Shown: positions 27,912 through 35,628 of the stretch, piece after piece | Position numbering within the stretch: position 1 is the stretch's first letter | How the letters are laid out: the number at the start of each line of letters is the position of its first letter | DNA from: Castellaniella sp040276065 | GTDB lineage: Bacteria; Pseudomonadota; Gammaproteobacteria; Burkholderiales; Burkholderiaceae_B | Length of the DNA stretch: 64,000 nucleotides | NCBI RefSeq assembly: GCF_040276065.1 | Contig: NZ_JBELOI010000009.1 | Coordinates: 127,362 to 191,361 of the forward strand | Reading direction: 5' to 3' | Translations under genes and position numbers: made by a program | The notes under the pieces: model-generated | The model's input: only the letters and a program-made list of their open reading frames with translations | Databases searched by the model: none | Told to the model about the DNA's origin: nothing

Positions 27912-28271
27912 CTCACTTCTCCATCAATAAAAAGCCCGCGAGCCAAGGAAACGGCTCAGCGGTGTCGTATGGGGATCATCCTAGGGCCCGGCTTTTGCCG
28001 TGTCAATCAACAGATCGAATTTATCTCATTTAATGAGAATATTAGGGATAATCCCCTATATGTGCTTCGTTGAAGCAGTTATTCTCCTTTATTACTGATA
28101 TTGAAGGAATATATTGAGGAATTAGGCATTGCTCATCGCATTGAATCCTTCCTTGAATCCCAGGAGCCACAAAATAAAGAATCAATTAATGAGAATTTAA
28201 GATTGTATTTGAAAGAGGCTCGGACTATCATGGCGTCCGAGCCCCACTGCGGGAATCCGGGAAGATCGTCG
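27912..28271. promoter_or_regulatory. AT-rich divergent control region of the hydrolase cluster
   Basis: This region separates the leftward hydrolase operon from the rightward MFS gene and turns AT-rich from about 28005 to 28225, unlike everything around it. It holds CGGC-TTTT-GCCG (27989-28000), TCTCAT-TTA-ATGAGA (28024-28038), GGGAT-A-ATCCC (28045-28055), and a second TTAATGAGAAT at 28186-28196 that repeats 28030-28040. Such stacked palindromes suggest several regulator sites. A frame is open from ATG 28101 into the MFS gene, but the AT-rich part does not look like transporter sequence. Confidence 0.6.
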
Positions 28272-29477
28272 ATGCCAAGAAACGCCATAGCAGGCGGACT
28301 GGCGATTGGGGCGCTAGTGCTCCTCGCCTTCAACCTGCGCCTCATTTTTCCGAGTCTGTCCGTTCTCCTGCCGGAAATCACCCGGACGAGCGGGATCTCC
28401 GCCGCAACGGCCGGGTACGTTACGGCACTGCCCATGATCTGCCTGGGCGTGTTCGCACCGATCGCACCGATCTGCGTGCATCGCTTCGGCATCGAGCGCA
28501 CCCTGGTCGTCGCCCTGCTGGGCCTGACCGCCGGCACGGCGCTGCGGGGCTTCCACGGCCTGCATGGGCTGGTGCTAGGGTCCCTGCTGGCCGGCGCCTG
28601 CATCGCGGTCTGCAATGTATTGCTGCCGGTCCTGGTCCGGCGCGATTTCAGCGGCCGGGTTGCGCTCGTTACGGCGCTCTACGTGACGTCGATGAACCTA
28701 GGATCGGCCGCGGCGGCGGCACTGACGATCCCCCTGATCCGCGCGCTGGATCTCGCCTGGAGCAGCGGTCTGGCACTATGGGCGCTGCCCGTCGCCCTGG
28801 CCAGCGCCCTCTGGCTGCCATGGCTCAAGAGGCGGCCAGATCGCCGCGGCGGAACGTATGCCTCCGGCGATGTCTGGAGAAACCGGCTGGCCTGGCAAGT
28901 CACCATCTACATGGGCCTCCAATCATCGATGGCCTATACGGTCCTGGGCTGGATGGCGCCGATCCTGCGTGAGCGCGGCATGGATCCGGCCACCGCGGGC
29001 CTGGTGACCTCGGCTTGCATCGTCGCGAACCTGGCGGGCAATCTATTGGCGCCCGCCGTGATCAAGCGGGCGCCTGACCAGCGGCTGTTGAGCCTGGCCC
29101 TCGCACTGGCTTGCGGCTTGCCGCTGACCGGCCTGCTGATAGCCCCGGTGGCCTGGGCGTTCCCGCTCTCGCTGGTCCAGGGGCTTGCTCAGGGCGCGAC
29201 GTTCTCGACCGTGTTGACGATCATCGTGTTGCGCTCGCCCAATACCGAGACCGCCACGCTGCTTTCGGGCATGACCCAGAGCGCCGGCTACACGATCGGC
29301 GCTCTCGTCCCTTTGCTCATCGGCCTGATCCACCACTGGACCGGCAGCTTCACCGGCGTGCTGTGGCTGCTCGTGTTCGTGACCCTGGGCACGGCACTGT
29401 CGGGATGGTCTGCGGGGCGGAACCGGTATGTGGTGCTTCCCGGGGGATCTTCGCCTGCGGTCTCAACTCCGCATTGA
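28272..29477 (+). CDS. MFS transporter (CynX/NimT family)
   Basis: Inner-membrane transporter of the major facilitator superfamily with about twelve helices, 401 residues from ATG 28272. The start region LLAFNLRLIFPSLSVLLPEI is the CynX/NimT family hallmark, a group that includes cyanate and 2-nitroimidazole transporters. Alternative in-frame starts at 28230 and 28101 would add 14 or 57 residues. The longest version begins with a charged AT-rich segment that homologues lack, so I prefer the short form. It is divergent from the hydrolase operon and may move the same compound or its product. Confidence 0.83.
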   Translation: MPRNAIAGGLAIGALVLLAFNLRLIFPSLSVLLPEITRTSGISAATAGYVTALPMICLGVFAPIAPICVHRFGIERTLVVALLGLTAGTALRGFHGLHGLVLGSLLAGACIAVCNVLLPVLVRRDFSGRVALVTALYVTSMNLGSAAAAALTIPLIRALDLAWSSGLALWALPVALASALWLPWLKRRPDRRGGTYASGDVWRNRLAWQVTIYMGLQSSMAYTVLGWMAPILRERGMDPATAGLVTSACIVANLAGNLLAPAVIKRAPDQRLLSLALALACGLPLTGLLIAPVAWAFPLSLVQGLAQGATFSTVLTIIVLRSPNTETATLLSGMTQSAGYTIGALVPLLIGLIHHWTGSFTGVLWLLVFVTLGTALSGWSAGRNRYVVLPGGSSPAVSTPH

Positions 29478-29702
29478 GCCCACTGCCCACCCAGCGGACC
29501 GTGGCCACTAACGGATCAGGCCCGCCACACTGTCCGCAAGGGGCTGGGCCGCTTCCTCGCTCAAGGCCAAGCGGGTCTGGCCGACGCCTCGTCGCGCCCC
29601 CCCCCCCCCAACAAGGCATTGGGCAGGCTGTAGCCATCTCCAGGCCCAACCTGGATGAATACAACCTACCGACAATCCACACCTGGGCGCCCATGGTGAT
29701 CA
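29478..29702. other. intergenic stretch with a 13-C homopolymer
   Basis: No gene is supported between the MFS gene and the tRNA-Lys terminator/promoter region. The notable element is an uninterrupted run of 13 C residues at 29597-29609, which is rare and unstable. No reading frame crossing it looks real. Confidence 0.55.
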
Positions 29703-29735
29703 CGGTCCTCCGTTTATAAGGGAGGACCGGTTTTT
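29703..29735 (+). terminator. Rho-independent terminator before tRNA-Lys
   Basis: CGGTCCTCC (29703-29711) pairs with GGAGGACCG (29721-29729), and GTTTTT follows. It probably ends transcription coming from the MFS gene. Confidence 0.75.
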
Positions 29736-29763
29736 GCGCATGGCCCCTGAGTTGGTGTATGAT
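29734..29763 (+). promoter_or_regulatory. tRNA-Lys promoter
   Basis: TTGCGC (29734-29739) and TATGAT (29758-29763) are separated by 18 bases and end 23 bases before the tRNA. The -10 box is good and the -35 is weak. Confidence 0.5.
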
Positions 29764-29786
29764 TTCGTTCTTCGCAAAAACGCGAT

Positions 29787-29862
29787 GGGCTGTTAGCTCA
29801 GTTGGTAGAGCAGCGGACTCTTAATCCGTCGGTCGGGCGTTCGAGCCGCCCACAGCCCACCA
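29787..29862 (+). tRNA. tRNA-Lys (anticodon CTT)
   Basis: A 76-base cloverleaf with acceptor stem GGGCTGT/ACAGCCC, D loop AGTTGGTA, anticodon CTT at 34-36, T loop TTCGAGC and an encoded CCA. It reads AAG lysine codons. Confidence 0.97.
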
Positions 29863-29876
29863 GGGATATACGCAAA

Positions 29877-29905
29877 AACGCCAGTCTTTCGGACTGGCGT
29901 TTTTT
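29877..29905 (+). terminator. Rho-independent terminator after tRNA-Lys
   Basis: AACGCCAGTC (29877-29886), a 5-base loop, GACTGGCGTT (29892-29901), then a T-run. It ends the tRNA-Lys transcript. The stem is long and perfect, and it may also serve the convergent purB gene because A residues precede it. Confidence 0.92.
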
Positions 29906-29939
29906 CTTTTCCGGCGTCTTTCAGCCGTCGCGGGGGCTC

Positions 29940-31316
29940 TCAGATGCGGGCCGCCAGCTCGGCCGCCAGGCCGATGTAACTGCGCGGTGTCAGCGCAAGC
30001 AGCCGTGCCTTGGGTTCGGCCGGCAGGTCCAGGCCCTGGATGAACTCGCGCAAGGCCTCCTCGGTGATGCCCTTGCCACGCGTCAGCGCCTTTAGCTGCT
30101 CGTAGGGCTGCGGCAGGCCATAGCGCCGCATGACCGTCTGCACTGGCTCGGCGAGAATCTCCCAGCACCGATCGATGTCCTCGTCGATCGCGGCGGCGTT
30201 CAGTTCGAGCTTGCTCAGGCCGCGCAGGCACGCATCGTAGGCGACCAGGCAATACCCCAGCGCCACCCCGAGGTTGCGCAGCACCGTCGAGTCGGTCAGG
30301 TCGCGCTGCCAGCGCGAAACCGGCAACTTCTCTGACAAGTGGCGCAGCACCGCGTTGGCCAGGCCCAGGTTGCCCTCGGAATTCTCGAAATCGATGGGAT
30401 TGACCTTGTGCGGCATCGTTGAGGACCCGACCTCGCCCTCTTTCAGGCGCTGCTTGAAATAGCCGAGGGCAATGTAGCCCCAGACATCGCGGTCGAGATC
30501 GAGCAAAATGGTGTTGGCGCGACCGATGGCATCGAACAGGGCCGCCATCCAGTCGTGCGGCTCGATCTGGATCGAATAGGGATTCTGCGTCAGGCCCAGG
30601 CCGCCCAGAACATCGGCGCTGAAGGCCGGCCAATCCATGTCGGGATAGGCCGCCAGATGCGCGTTGTAGTTGCCCGTGGCCCCGTTCATCTTGGCCAGCG
30701 GTTCGACGGCGCGCACCGCGGCGAGCGCGCGCTCGAGCCGCGCGGCGACGTTGGCGAACTCCTTGCCCATGGTGCTGGGCGTGGCCGGCTGCCCGTGCGT
30801 GCGCGACAGCAGGGGCTGGGTGGCATACGCGCAGGCGAGCTCGCGCAGGCGCGCCAGCACGGCCTCGAGTTGCGGCACGATGGCCCGATCCCGCGCGCGG
30901 CCCAGCATGAGCGCATGCGAGGTATTGTTGATGTCCTCCGAGGTGCAGGCAAAGTGGATGAACTCCGCCGCGCGCGCCAGCTCCTCGTGATCGGCCACGC
31001 GCTCCTTCAGCCAGTACTCCACGGCCTTGACGTCATGGTTGGTGGTGCGCTCGATCGCCTTGATCCACGCCGCGTCGGCCTCGGAAAAATCCGCGACCAG
31101 CGCCGCCAACCGCGCACGCGCGTCGGCACTGAACGCGGGCAGCTCGGGCAGGCCGGCATCCGACAGGCCGATCAACCACGCGATTTCGACCTCGACCCGG
31201 TGTGCCATGAAGCCCGCCTCGGACAAGAGCGGCCTAAGGGCGTCGGCCTTGGCGGCATAGCGGCCGTCCAGCGGCGACAGAGCATTGAGCGTACTGAGCG
31301 AGGTGTCGATCTGCAT
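29940..31316 (-). CDS. purB: adenylosuccinate lyase
   Basis: Catalyses two beta-eliminations in purine synthesis, giving AICAR and AMP with fumarate. It has 458 residues. The superfamily signature is GSSTMPHKVNPIDFEN, the catalytic histidine region is SRTHGQPATPSTMGKE, and the N-terminus LSTLNALSPLDGRYA is the classical PurB start. I chose ATG 31316; the frame is open upstream without homology. Confidence 0.97.
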   Translation of the reverse strand: MQIDTSLSTLNALSPLDGRYAAKADALRPLLSEAGFMAHRVEVEIAWLIGLSDAGLPELPAFSADARARLAALVADFSEADAAWIKAIERTTNHDVKAVEYWLKERVADHEELARAAEFIHFACTSEDINNTSHALMLGRARDRAIVPQLEAVLARLRELACAYATQPLLSRTHGQPATPSTMGKEFANVAARLERALAAVRAVEPLAKMNGATGNYNAHLAAYPDMDWPAFSADVLGGLGLTQNPYSIQIEPHDWMAALFDAIGRANTILLDLDRDVWGYIALGYFKQRLKEGEVGSSTMPHKVNPIDFENSEGNLGLANAVLRHLSEKLPVSRWQRDLTDSTVLRNLGVALGYCLVAYDACLRGLSKLELNAAAIDEDIDRCWEILAEPVQTVMRRYGLPQPYEQLKALTRGKGITEEALREFIQGLDLPAEPKARLLALTPRSYIGLAAELAARI

Positions 31317-31512
31317 GGGGAAATCACCAGTTGAAAATGCAGGCTGAATTCTAACATTCGCACGAGCCCCGTCTCCTCTGGCGCGGATATACCACAGAAT
31401 CCCCGTCGAGACGCCACGAACCACGTCAAACGTGGCCAAACAGCCCCGCCCAGCCGATCGCCCCCCCCTGCTCCTGCTATACTTTCCAGGCCCGTGACTC
31501 CCTCGTTTTGCC

Positions 31513-32130
31513 ATGAAATTGATCGGTACGCTGACCAGTCCGTACGTCCGTAAGGTACGTATCGTGATGGCAGAGAAAAAACTGGACTACGAGTTGGTCC
31601 TCGACGACGTCTGGGGCCCTGATTCCCAGGTGCCGGCACATAATCCGCTAGGCAAGGTACCCTGTCTGATCATGGACGAAAACGGCGCGCTGTTCGATTC
31701 GCGCGTCATCGTCGAATATCTGGACACGCTCTCGCCAGTTGGCCGGCTGGTCCCGCCATCCGGTCGCGAGCGCACCCAGACAAAGCTCTGGGAAGCCCTC
31801 GCCGATGGGGCCATGGACGCGGCCGTCACCGCCCGCCTCGAGCAGACCATGCGACTGCCCGCTCAACGCAGCCAGGACTGGATCGATCGCCAGTTGAACA
31901 AGGTCGCCGCCACGGTCGACCACATGGATGAGTTGCTGGGTGAACAGGCCTTCTGTACGGGCGTGAACCTGTGCCTGGCCGATATCGCTGTGGGTGCGGC
32001 GCTGAGCTACCTGGATTTCCGTTTTCCAGACATGAACTGGCGCGCCGGGCACGACAACCTTGATCGCCTGATGCAAAAACTCATGACGCGCCCGTCGTTC
32101 ACGGGCACCCAATTCGCGGCGCCCAAATAA
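31513..32130 (+). CDS. glutathione S-transferase family protein
   Basis: Cytoplasmic protein of 205 residues. The thioredoxin-like N-terminal domain (residues 1-78) has the catalytic-type serine in LTSPYVRKVR and the glutathione-binding NPLGKVPCLI and LFDSRVIVEYL. A helical C-terminal domain follows. It is the type of GST often found as a single gene in Burkholderiales. The substrate is unknown. Confidence 0.88.
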   Translation: MKLIGTLTSPYVRKVRIVMAEKKLDYELVLDDVWGPDSQVPAHNPLGKVPCLIMDENGALFDSRVIVEYLDTLSPVGRLVPPSGRERTQTKLWEALADGAMDAAVTARLEQTMRLPAQRSQDWIDRQLNKVAATVDHMDELLGEQAFCTGVNLCLADIAVGAALSYLDFRFPDMNWRAGHDNLDRLMQKLMTRPSFTGTQFAAPK

Positions 32131-32151
32131 AACCCGGATTCGCGTGGGCCA

Positions 32152-33270
32152 TCAGGCGTCGATGACGCCCCCGCCCAGGCACACCTCGCCGTCGTACAGC
32201 ACGGCTGACTGACCGGGGGTCACGGCCCATTGATGCTCGTCGAAGGCCAGGCTGAATCCGTCATCGGCTTCGGGGCGCAACACACAGAGCGCATCGGACT
32301 GCCGGTAACGCGTCTTGGCTCCGTAACGTCCGGGCGTGGGCGCTTCGCCGGCGATCCAGCTCGCATCCCCGGCCTGCAGGGTCCGCGTCAACAACCAGGG
32401 ATGGTCATGCCCCTGGACGACATACAGCGAATTTGTCCGCAAGTCTTTGCGTGCGACGTACCAGGCATCGGCCGTGCCGTCCTCGCGCTGCCGGCCGCGC
32501 ACGCCGCCGATCCCCAGGCCCTTGCGCTGGCCCAGCGTGTAGAACGCCAGCCCCTGATGACGGCCCAGCTCGCGCCCGTCCGCCGTCAGGAGCGGCCCGG
32601 GCTTGGTCGGCAGGTAGCGGTTCAGGAACTCGCGAAAGGGCCGCTCGCCGATGAAGCAGATTCCCGTGGAGTCCTTCTTGCCCGCGTTGGGCAGGCCCAG
32701 CTCGCGGGCGATGCGGCGCACCTCGGTCTTGCGGATCTCGCCCAGCGGGAACAGCGTGCGGGCCAACTGATCCTGCCTGAGACGATGCAGAAAATAGCTC
32801 TGATCCTTGCTGGCATCCACGGCCTTGAGCAATTGGCTGCGGACGCCCGCGGGCGACTCGATGCGGCGCACCCGGGCATAGTGGCCCGTGGCGATGTAGT
32901 CGGCCCCGAGACTCATGGCATGGTCGAGGAAGGCCTTGAACTTGATCTCGGCATTGCAGAGCACATCGGGATTGGGCGTGCGGCCCGCGGAATACTCACG
33001 CAGAAACTCGGCGAACACCCGATCCTTGTATTCGGCCGCAAAGTTCACAGCCTCGAGGTCGACGCCGACGACATCGGCCACACTGGCCGCGTCCAGCCAA
33101 TCCTGGCGCGCGGAGCAGTACTCGGTATCGTCGTCGTCCTCCCAGTTCTTCATGAACAGGCCGACGACCTCGAAGCCCTGCTGCTTCAACAACCAGGCCG
33201 AGACCGAGGAATCCACACCGCCCGACATGCCGACGACGACGCGCGCGCGCGTCGTGGAGCGTTCACCCAT
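32152..33270 (-). CDS. mnmA: tRNA-specific 2-thiouridylase
   Basis: Adds sulfur to uridine 34 of tRNA-Lys, Glu and Gln. It has 372 residues. The PP-loop is VVVGMSGGVDSSV, the first catalytic cysteine is in NPDVLCNAEIKF and the second in STGICFIGERPF. The start ATG 33270 overlaps the glcF stop by 8 bases, so it appears to be the last gene of the glc run and translationally coupled to it. Confidence 0.96.
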   Translation of the reverse strand: MGERSTTRARVVVGMSGGVDSSVSAWLLKQQGFEVVGLFMKNWEDDDDTEYCSARQDWLDAASVADVVGVDLEAVNFAAEYKDRVFAEFLREYSAGRTPNPDVLCNAEIKFKAFLDHAMSLGADYIATGHYARVRRIESPAGVRSQLLKAVDASKDQSYFLHRLRQDQLARTLFPLGEIRKTEVRRIARELGLPNAGKKDSTGICFIGERPFREFLNRYLPTKPGPLLTADGRELGRHQGLAFYTLGQRKGLGIGGVRGRQREDGTADAWYVARKDLRTNSLYVVQGHDHPWLLTRTLQAGDASWIAGEAPTPGRYGAKTRYRQSDALCVLRPEADDGFSLAFDEHQWAVTPGQSAVLYDGEVCLGGGVIDA

Positions 33271-34495
33271 GGGTGATGGCCTCGTCGACGATCTCGATCC
33301 AGTGGCGCACCGGCGCCTGGGTGCCGCTTTGCAAATGCGTGATGCAACCGATGTTGGCCGAGACAATGTGCTCGGGCAGGGTCTCCTGAATCGCCTCGAG
33401 CTTGCGCTCGCGCAGCGCCTTGGACAGCGCCGGCTGGGTAATCGAGTACGTGCCCGCCGAGCCGCAGCACAGATGCGAGTCGGCAAAGGTCTGCAGATCG
33501 AAGCCCAGCTCGCCGAGCAGCCGCTCGGTCACCGCGCGCAGGCCCTGCCAGTGCTGCAGCGTGCACGGCGGATGAAACGCCGTGCGTCCCGGCGCGACGC
33601 GCATGCGCGCGCGCACCTCAGCGGCCATGGGTGCGAGGAACTCGGCCACGTCCCGGACGTGTTCGACCAAGCGCGCCGCTTTTTCGGCATACGCTGGATC
33701 GTGGCGCAGATGATGCGCGTACTCGCGCACCATTGCCCCGCAGCCCGAGGCGTTGATCACCACCGCCTCGACCTCACCTGACTCCAGCAGCGGCAGCCAC
33801 GCATCCACATTTCGGCGCATCTGCGCTAGCGCCGCCTCCTGGGCATCGAGGTGAAAATTGATGGCCCCGCAACACCCCGAGCCGGTGGCAAATCGGGCCC
33901 CCACCCCGATCGCATCGAGCACCCGCATGGTGGCGGCATCGATCGAGGGCATCATGGCGGGCTGTACGCAATTGGACAGCATCAGGACCTGGCGCGTATG
34001 GCGGCGCGCATCGACGGGCAAGGCGCCCGCCGGGCGCGCGGCGGCAATCTTGGATTGGAGGACGGCCGGCAGCACGGGCCGCGCCAGGCGCCCGATCCGG
34101 TAGAGTGGCGCAAACCAGGGCGAGCCCAGCACCCGGCGCAGCGTCTCACGCAGCAGCCGCTCGCCCAGCGGCCGGCGCACTCGCTCGCTGACGATCTGGC
34201 GGCCGATGTCCACGAGCGCGCCATACTGTACCCCCGAAGGACAGGTCGTCTCGCAATTGCGGCAGGTCAGGCAGCGATCGAGGTGCTGCTGGGTGACCAT
34301 TGTCGGCTCGGCCCCCTCGAGCACCTCCTTTATCTGGTAGATGCGCCCGCGCGGACTGTCGAGTTCATCACCCAGGAGTTGGTAGGTCGGACAGGTCGCC
34401 AGGCAAAAGCCGCAGTGCACGCAGCGGCGCAGAATCTCATCGGCCTCACGGCCCAAATCGGTGTCACGTGCCCAATCCGCAAGATTGGTTTGCAT
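33263..34495 (-). CDS. glcF: glycolate oxidase iron-sulfur subunit
   Basis: A 410-residue electron-transfer subunit of the membrane-associated glycolate oxidase GlcDEF. Two 4Fe-4S motifs are visible at C25-C28-C31-C35 and C75-C78-C81-C85, followed by two CCG-type domains (for example SNCVQ and GSGCCGAINF, DSHLCCGSAG). It passes electrons from the flavin subunits to quinone. The gene sits between glcE and mnmA. Confidence 0.95.
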   Translation of the reverse strand: MQTNLADWARDTDLGREADEILRRCVHCGFCLATCPTYQLLGDELDSPRGRIYQIKEVLEGAEPTMVTQQHLDRCLTCRNCETTCPSGVQYGALVDIGRQIVSERVRRPLGERLLRETLRRVLGSPWFAPLYRIGRLARPVLPAVLQSKIAAARPAGALPVDARRHTRQVLMLSNCVQPAMMPSIDAATMRVLDAIGVGARFATGSGCCGAINFHLDAQEAALAQMRRNVDAWLPLLESGEVEAVVINASGCGAMVREYAHHLRHDPAYAEKAARLVEHVRDVAEFLAPMAAEVRARMRVAPGRTAFHPPCTLQHWQGLRAVTERLLGELGFDLQTFADSHLCCGSAGTYSITQPALSKALRERKLEAIQETLPEHIVSANIGCITHLQSGTQAPVRHWIEIVDEAITHG

Positions 34496-34504
34496 AGTCT
34501 GGCC

Positions 34505-35602
34505 TCAGAATTCCGGATATAAGCGATGGGGGTTGAACAGGCCCGCGGGGTCGAATTCGTGCTTCAGGCGCCGATGGATCTGCAGCACGCTGGCGGCCAG
34601 CGGGTGAAAGACCGCGTGCCCGCCGGTTTGGCCGTCATGGTGGTACAGACAGGCCGAGCCACCGACCGCCTGGGCGCGTGCGCGCACCTGGGCGCCGGCC
34701 TCCAGCGGCGCGGACACCCAGCGCAAGCCGCCCTGCCACTCGATGAGCGTCTCACCCAGCGCCAGCGGCTCGGTCGTCGGCGGTACCGCGAGGCGCCACA
34801 AGGGGCGCTGCGCAAAGAACGGGTGCGTCTGGTCGCGCAAGGCCTGCCAGAACGCCGCATCGGCCGCTTCGAGCACCTCGCCCCCGATTGCGGCGCTCGC
34901 CTGGTTGACGGCCGGTTCATTGCCCGAGAGGCGCACGTACAGCCGCCCGCCCTCGGGACCGTCGATCCAGGCGGTGGCCGACACCGGCAGGGGCTGCGCG
35001 CGCCAGCGCACGCACGAGGCCAGCGCCTGCGCCTGGTCGACCTCGAGCACGCGCGTCAGCTCGCGCCGGGGTAGCGGCATCACCTTCAGGGACACCTCGA
35101 CGATCGCGCCCAGCACGCCCAGCGACCCCGCCAGCAGGCGCGAGACGTCGTAGCCCGCAACGTTTTTCATGACTTCGCCGCCAAAGCGCAGCACATTGCC
35201 ATTGGCATCGAGCAGCCGCACGCCCAACACGAAGTCGGACAAGGGGCCGGCCGCCATCCGGCGCGGCCCCGACAGCCCCGTGGCCACGCAACCGCCCAAC
35301 GTGCCCTCGGGCCCAAAGCGCGGCGGCTCGAAGGCCAGCATTTGGCCACGCTCGGCCAGCGCGTCCTCAATCTCGGCCAGCCGCGTGCCCGCGCGCGCGG
35401 TGATCACGAGCTCGGAGGGCTCGTAGCCGATGATGCCGTGATAGGGTGCGATATCCAGCCACAGGCGATCGGCCGCCGGCTCGAATCCTCGGGGCTCGCC
35501 ATAGAACATCCGGGTCGCCCCGCCACGGATGAGCACGGGCCGCTGGGCAGCGCGCGCGGTGGCCACTTGATCGCAAAACTCGGTCAGCACGAAATCCATC
35601 AT
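34505..35602 (-). CDS. glcE: glycolate oxidase FAD-binding subunit GlcE
   Basis: A 365-residue flavoprotein with the PCMH-type FAD domain (VLIRGGATRMFYG, GPEGTLGGCVATGLSGPRR, KNVAGYDVSRLLAGSLGVLG) and the conserved C-terminus FDPAGLFNPHRLYPEF. It pairs with GlcD. The gene starts with two adjacent ATG codons (35602 and 35599); AAGG lies 5 bases before the first. The frame is open upstream into the glcD tail, but that part is not coding. Confidence 0.94.
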   Translation of the reverse strand: MMDFVLTEFCDQVATARAAQRPVLIRGGATRMFYGEPRGFEPAADRLWLDIAPYHGIIGYEPSELVITARAGTRLAEIEDALAERGQMLAFEPPRFGPEGTLGGCVATGLSGPRRMAAGPLSDFVLGVRLLDANGNVLRFGGEVMKNVAGYDVSRLLAGSLGVLGAIVEVSLKVMPLPRRELTRVLEVDQAQALASCVRWRAQPLPVSATAWIDGPEGGRLYVRLSGNEPAVNQASAAIGGEVLEAADAAFWQALRDQTHPFFAQRPLWRLAVPPTTEPLALGETLIEWQGGLRWVSAPLEAGAQVRARAQAVGGSACLYHHDGQTGGHAVFHPLAASVLQIHRRLKHEFDPAGLFNPHRLYPEF

Positions 35603-35628
35603 GAACGCCTTGCCGTGTGCGTACGGCA

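Noticed and set aside
28101..28229. AT-rich N-terminal extension of the MFS transporter
   Set aside because: The residues are charged and unlike other CynX/NimT starts, and the DNA contains palindromes. I treat it as control region, though a translated start at 28101 is not excluded.
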